The translations under genes and the position numbers were made by a program. This document shows positions 7,301 through 9,338 of a DNA stretch of 9,338 nt, one piece after another. Each line of letters opens with the position of its first letter. Within the stretch, counting starts at the first letter, position 1. This DNA comes from an uncultured Clostridia bacterium (GTDB lineage: Bacteria > Bacillota > Clostridia > TANB77 > CAG-508): positions 1 to 9,338 of the forward strand of contig CANRBU010000039.1 in NCBI GenBank assembly GCA_947628925.1. The letters run 5' to 3'. The notes beneath the pieces are model-generated. The model was not told the origin of the DNA and made no database searches. It saw only the letters and a list, made by a program, of their open reading frames with translations.

Positions 7301-9135
7301 ATAAAGAAAATTACTTTTTCTCTACATTGGAAGGTTCAAAAAGTATAGATAGTTTAACACAAATATTTACTGAAACTATTTTAAAACGTGTTACATATAA
7401 TCTTGCGGATTATACAGTAAAGGATTACATTGATCCGCGTTTTGACTTAGTTTCAAGCAATGGCAATATATATCATTTAAATGCTGATGGTAATGTTGTT
7501 ATAGAAAATAAAGAAGGAACTGTAGAGGGACAATATAATGTAAAAGATGAGCCTATAATGGTTGCATTATCTAACAATTATGTAGTTGATGTAGAAGCTA
7601 GAAAAGCAGAGTTACATTATAGTGATGACATGTATTACTTAGTTTGGAAGAATCAAATAATTCCAGGCTGTACAGTTAATGCAAAGAGACTTCCTGTTTG
7701 GAATGCTCAATTAACACTTAGAGCAAAAGATGATTTTATAGGTGGAAATGCAATTTTGACTAACGGAAATTTAGAAAAAATGAATGTAGTATATCATGAG
7801 GGAGATAATAATTATTCTTCTGGAGTTGAAGATGTATATATTAAAGATGGGGATAATTATCCTTCTAAAGGTTTTCCGCGTGTTGCTGCTAATGTTTCTA
7901 CAGAAGTAGATGATATGAGCAAAACTCAGTATATTTATTTAGGTGAAACGTTGTCTCAGGTAGATGCTTCTGAAAAACTATGGGAGAATGCTTATAATGA
8001 GCTAGAAGGTACAAGTAAGAATTATTTAGAATATCTTGAAAGATATGCTTTAAAAAATAATGAAACTTTAGCTGATTATCAAGACCATATTATGAATGGC
8101 GAGAAAATTAGAGTTCCTTATTATTATATAAAAAATGCAGAAAATTCTAATCAAACTGGAGGTAGTAAATATGAAGCGGATTTATTGGGATATTTAGAAT
8201 ATGAAATGTTGCCTGAAAATCTTGTAACTTATCCAGAAGATGGAATTGTTAAAGATAAAGATACAAGAAAAATGATTTTGACAGTGACATATGTTCCTCT
8301 TAATATAGAGCAGACACAAGGACAAGAGGAAAGTCGTGCAAAACAAAATAGTGAGTTAGTAACAGATTCAGATTATCATTGGAATGAAAAGTATAAACCA
8401 GCTCAGGGTGATATTGTAGATGAAGAAACTGTAAATGGTGATTATATTACAAATCAAGTTAGTGGTGAAATTGCATTGCAATTAAAACTTGGTAAAGATG
8501 TACAATCTCAAATTGTTAATAATGAATTGACATACCAAATAGATTTAATGCGTAGCTTTGGGGAAACAAAAGAAAAAGTCGGAACTTTTAAAGCCGTATG
8601 TAAAAAGGATAATTTGTCTGAACCAGATAACCAAGGAAATGTTTATATAACAGCAGATATAGAGTACAATGATGAAAATCAATTTATGAAACAATATGGA
8701 TTACCAATAGGAACATATACACTTGAAAATCCTGTTGTTACAAATGGTACAGATGTTAAATTAGATGGACCAAAGGTTATTAAGGATTCTAAATTGTATA
8801 CTGATGGAATTTTCACTGTTGGAACTGATGCAGAAAATGCACAAAATTATATTGCTTTACTTGGGGAAGATAATACTGTTACATTAGGCGCTAAAGATGA
8901 GGAAAGGGAATATACAGATTATCGTTTCGGATTACTACAAGTTGTGGCTACAAAAAATGTTAGTAAAGCTCCAAATACAAAAGAAGAAAGCCCTAGTTTA
9001 AAAGTGGAGGAAACACCTAGTACAAATTATGAATTGCCAAAAACAGGTAATAATTCTTTAGTTATACTTTTAGGAATAGCAGGAATTTTAGCAATAATAG
9101 GAATTGCTGCAGAAATATATGGTAGAAAGAAATAA
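4348..9135 (+). CDS. LPKTG-anchored vWA adhesin with an inserted LamG-like lectin domain
   Basis: Secreted, sortase-anchored surface protein of 1595 residues, probably a pilus-tip-type adhesin. Signal peptide at 1-30 (likely cut after SIA30). A beta-rich N-terminal region runs to about 280. A von Willebrand A domain starts at 282 with the metal site DSSGS (290-294), then stops. It resumes near 795 and carries GGT (888-890) and FTDGKD (918-923), completing the metal site. The roughly 500-residue insertion contains a LamG/concanavalin-like domain (about 400-650; FNEGKLTTYMDG at 582-593, LFIDNVVV at 630-637). After the vWA come beta domains, including AKDDFIGGN (1126-1134), common in pilus-tip proteins. 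The end has LPKTG (1563-1567), a membrane segment and YGRKK. Start ATG 4348 overlaps the sortase stop (ATGA); AAAGG lies 10 nt upstream, and ATG 4351 is an in-frame alternative. The ligand cannot be told from sequence. Confidence 0.93.
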   Translation: MMKKLVSMILIVCILGIALPMNGFKSLSIAEENNLITKNSLHFIIQHWHDVPDETDDSESEQLIDVVEGYIAKNNENKYDFYYVDETNGETKKITGNLTEISPYIENIDTETGIITLSIKPITNEEGVALERFSGISLSAGHGAIDSSKEDTIEITYQPNVHLVKAQVYYSNEGITVFGSGRDDAVFGNSDIQQNLEQDTEWVYTYKKDKEPNKKGDVVKDINQKPVYNKEDLPKDLVEGEDVQKVKVYSTLAGLHTDKTVTAVDGRTFNVDLESWFSGAPTANIGLILDSSGSMAFSSDELKPININELGLSEEQKEKLSEKILKEGRYVENPTADTWSKEIFLTNEEVNSILNIYNTDDSKLSASDYSYYVFDERDSVNEYVALGYWDGSLKDLRDKIIGYYQFNRGTSEEPDERDWLINSATGQSAKLVNQVKNNEQITFTDAPLPDNWQTDPRIKMDGENGLKIKNINDGVGVLLDAVPSSSNFSVSFSIKKDGKTDDTADPQNYTDILYIGEIENKENSEYFRAIRDGRNGGSVSTQGNSSARFKGFNNEVINDNKVSDINTVFSSANTAHTITLVFNEGKLTTYMDGEIAQSKNTMTNTDIPVNLTGNNIVLNGFNDGYNGADLFIDNVVVIDAPLSKEEVQELESIVNEEDDKSEYIIYNKYNNNGEFKSIGSVANNFVGLTKGLPGWYYVNYDSEWDEKYFNKDIESCKKYWGIPTNTKEELIFEDTITADRGIQLKNTGYTYEPEENTPTQFYIDEDGYLRCFFASGTRKDVIGTSLVFFKEDNQHIKAEILQRAIGNFALQLNDVSPDSKVSAVRFSTTKVTEQDYDKLVLLDWTNDVGEVQSMMSLNRGTGGTREGTPSKPREGLEPITQYNYGITGGTATYTGLKSFYQHLSTRVDQSADKYLVIFTDGKDTSQDKRADAISVANSLKEAGYTIFSVMLTGGSVEKSEVATSEYQQAKSFLLQLIGTSNPDENKENYFFSTLEGSKSIDSLTQIFTETILKRVTYNLADYTVKDYIDPRFDLVSSNGNIYHLNADGNVVIENKEGTVEGQYNVKDEPIMVALSNNYVVDVEARKAELHYSDDMYYLVWKNQIIPGCTVNAKRLPVWNAQLTLRAKDDFIGGNAILTNGNLEKMNVVYHEGDNNYSSGVEDVYIKDGDNYPSKGFPRVAANVSTEVDDMSKTQYIYLGETLSQVDASEKLWENAYNELEGTSKNYLEYLERYALKNNETLADYQDHIMNGEKIRVPYYYIKNAENSNQTGGSKYEADLLGYLEYEMLPENLVTYPEDGIVKDKDTRKMILTVTYVPLNIEQTQGQEESRAKQNSELVTDSDYHWNEKYKPAQGDIVDEETVNGDYITNQVSGEIALQLKLGKDVQSQIVNNELTYQIDLMRSFGETKEKVGTFKAVCKKDNLSEPDNQGNVYITADIEYNDENQFMKQYGLPIGTYTLENPVVTNGTDVKLDGPKVIKDSKLYTDGIFTVGTDAENAQNYIALLGEDNTVTLGAKDEEREYTDYRFGLLQVVATKNVSKAPNTKEESPSLKVEETPSTNYELPKTGNNSLVILLGIAGILAIIGIAAEIYGRKK

Positions 9136-9145
9136 AAGATAAAGT

Positions 9146-9181
9146 AAAAGCCACCATAAGCTATAAGCTTTGGTGGCTTTT
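9146..9181. terminator. Bidirectional terminator shared by the adhesin gene and the minus-strand tRNA fragment
   Basis: AAAAGCCACCA (9146-9156) pairs with TGGTGGCTTTT (9171-9181). The stem continues with AAGCT (9158-9162) and AGCTT (9166-9170), T9157 bulged and an ATA loop. There is a T-run on the right for + transcripts and an A-run on the left that serves minus transcripts. It begins 10 nt after the adhesin stop and lies 1 nt beyond the tRNA CCA end. Confidence 0.9.
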
Positions 9182-9182
9182 A

Positions 9183-9227
9183 TGGTGCGCCTGGAGGGAT
9201 TCGAACCCCCGATCTGCAGGTTCGTAG
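9183..9227 (-). pseudogene. 3' half of tRNA-Arg(ACG), 5' half missing; candidate attachment site
   Basis: Read on the minus strand, this has anticodon loop CTACGAA (anticodon ACG, Arg), the 3' anticodon stem CCTGC and variable loop AGATC. A T-arm GGGGG-TTCGAAT-CCCTC follows, then the 3' acceptor strand CAGGCGC, discriminator A and encoded CCA. The matching 5' acceptor strand (GCGCCTG), D-arm and 5' anticodon stem (GCAGG) are absent: the bases before the loop are GGGGTGCGA, which cannot pair with CCTGC. The break falls at the anticodon loop, a classic crossover location for tyrosine recombinases. The tRNA terminator directly after CCA suggests the left side is the original chromosome. It is not a functional tRNA as it stands. 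Confidence 0.85.
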
Positions 9228-9248
9228 TCGCACCCCAATCTAATTTTT

Positions 9249-9277
9249 AATATATCATGTAAATATTGAATTGTCAA
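9249..9277 (-). promoter_or_regulatory. Strong minus-strand promoter facing the tRNA fragment
   Basis: On the minus strand: TTGACA (9277-9272, perfect), a 17-nt spacer, TATATT (9254-9249), preceded by TGA as an extended -10. Expected start is near 9242, about 15 nt before the tRNA fragment. With the terminator at 9146-9181 it would make an RNA of about 100 nt. Confidence 0.75.
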
Positions 9278-9292
9278 TAAAAAATCATGTAA
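9254..9292 (+). repeat. Direct repeat ATCATGTAA, two copies 30 bp apart
   Basis: ATCATGTAA at 9254-9262 and 9284-9292. One copy covers the edge of the minus-strand -10 and the extended -10; the other lies just upstream of the -35. The 30-bp period is about three helical turns. Between them TATTGA (9264-9269) and TCAATA (9274-9279) form a small inverted repeat over the -35. Possible integrase/excisionase or repressor sites. Confidence 0.45.
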
Positions 9293-9338
9293 GTACTTAT
9301 ACTAAATAGATTGAGGTAATTTATAAAAAATTTAATTC

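Larger units (their letters stand above)
9228..9338. mobile_element. Possible terminal segment of an integrated element (runs off the window)
   Basis: When an element enters a tRNA 3' half, the displaced 3' fragment lies at the far end with its 5' side facing the element. Here that side is above 9227. The 111 bases contain no gene, an outward promoter and a 9-bp direct repeat, as expected of an element end. No integrase or cargo is visible, so this rests on the tRNA break alone. Confidence 0.4.

Noticed and set aside
9183..9242. A functional full-length, intron-containing or permuted tRNA
   Set aside because: No 5' acceptor, D-arm or 5' anticodon stem is found within the window on either side. 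The upstream 110 bases show no recognisable group I intron core, and a strong promoter sits there instead. An intron with its 5' exon beyond the window cannot be fully excluded.
9326..9338. 13-bp match AAAAATTTAATTC shared with 968-980
   Set aside because: It is low-complexity AT sequence with no matching context, and chance is likely at this base composition.

Overview
The window is AT-rich, uses the standard bacterial code with AGGAGG-like ribosome binding sites and SigA-type promoters, and encodes a sortase and an LPXTG protein. These point to a low-GC Gram-positive bacterium, most likely a gut-type member of the Clostridia. All genes read on the + strand except a tRNA fragment at the right end. 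Both edges appear to cut through larger units.

Layout. (1) 1-948: the 3' part of an MgtE-type magnesium channel/transporter gene, open at the left edge. (2) 1023-3185: an iron-sulfur cluster unit made of an Rrf2/IscR-like regulator with three Cys ligands, a cysteine desulfurase (IscS/NifS) and a scaffold (IscU/NifU-N). A near-consensus promoter between regulator and desulfurase has two copies of the inverted repeat TTCCTA-N9-TAGGAA, one centred on the -35 and one over the start site. This gives a simple picture of cluster-sensing repression of iscS-iscU. A long multi-helix RNA structure ending in seven T follows iscU. (3) 3438-9181: a second transcription unit with its own promoter. It encodes a class C-like sortase that overlaps by 4 nt (ATGA) a 1595-residue cell-wall-anchored protein. 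That protein has a signal peptide, a von Willebrand A domain interrupted by about 500 residues that include a LamG/concanavalin-like lectin domain, and an LPKTG sorting signal. The sortase probably anchors or polymerises this protein, which looks like a pilus-tip-type adhesin. No backbone pilin is in view.

(4) 9183-9338: on the minus strand lies the 3' half of a tRNA-Arg(ACG), from anticodon loop to CCA, with no 5' half. It is followed by a terminator that the adhesin gene can share from the other side. The break at the anticodon loop is typical of tyrosine-recombinase integration into a tRNA gene. By orientation, the integrated element would lie to the right of about 9228 and run off the window. 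The 110 bases of presumed element end carry a near-consensus outward-facing promoter and a 9-bp direct repeat. This resembles ICE ends where an outward promoter drives the integrase only after excision and circularisation. This last part is the most interesting region and also the least certain, because the rest of the element is not visible.
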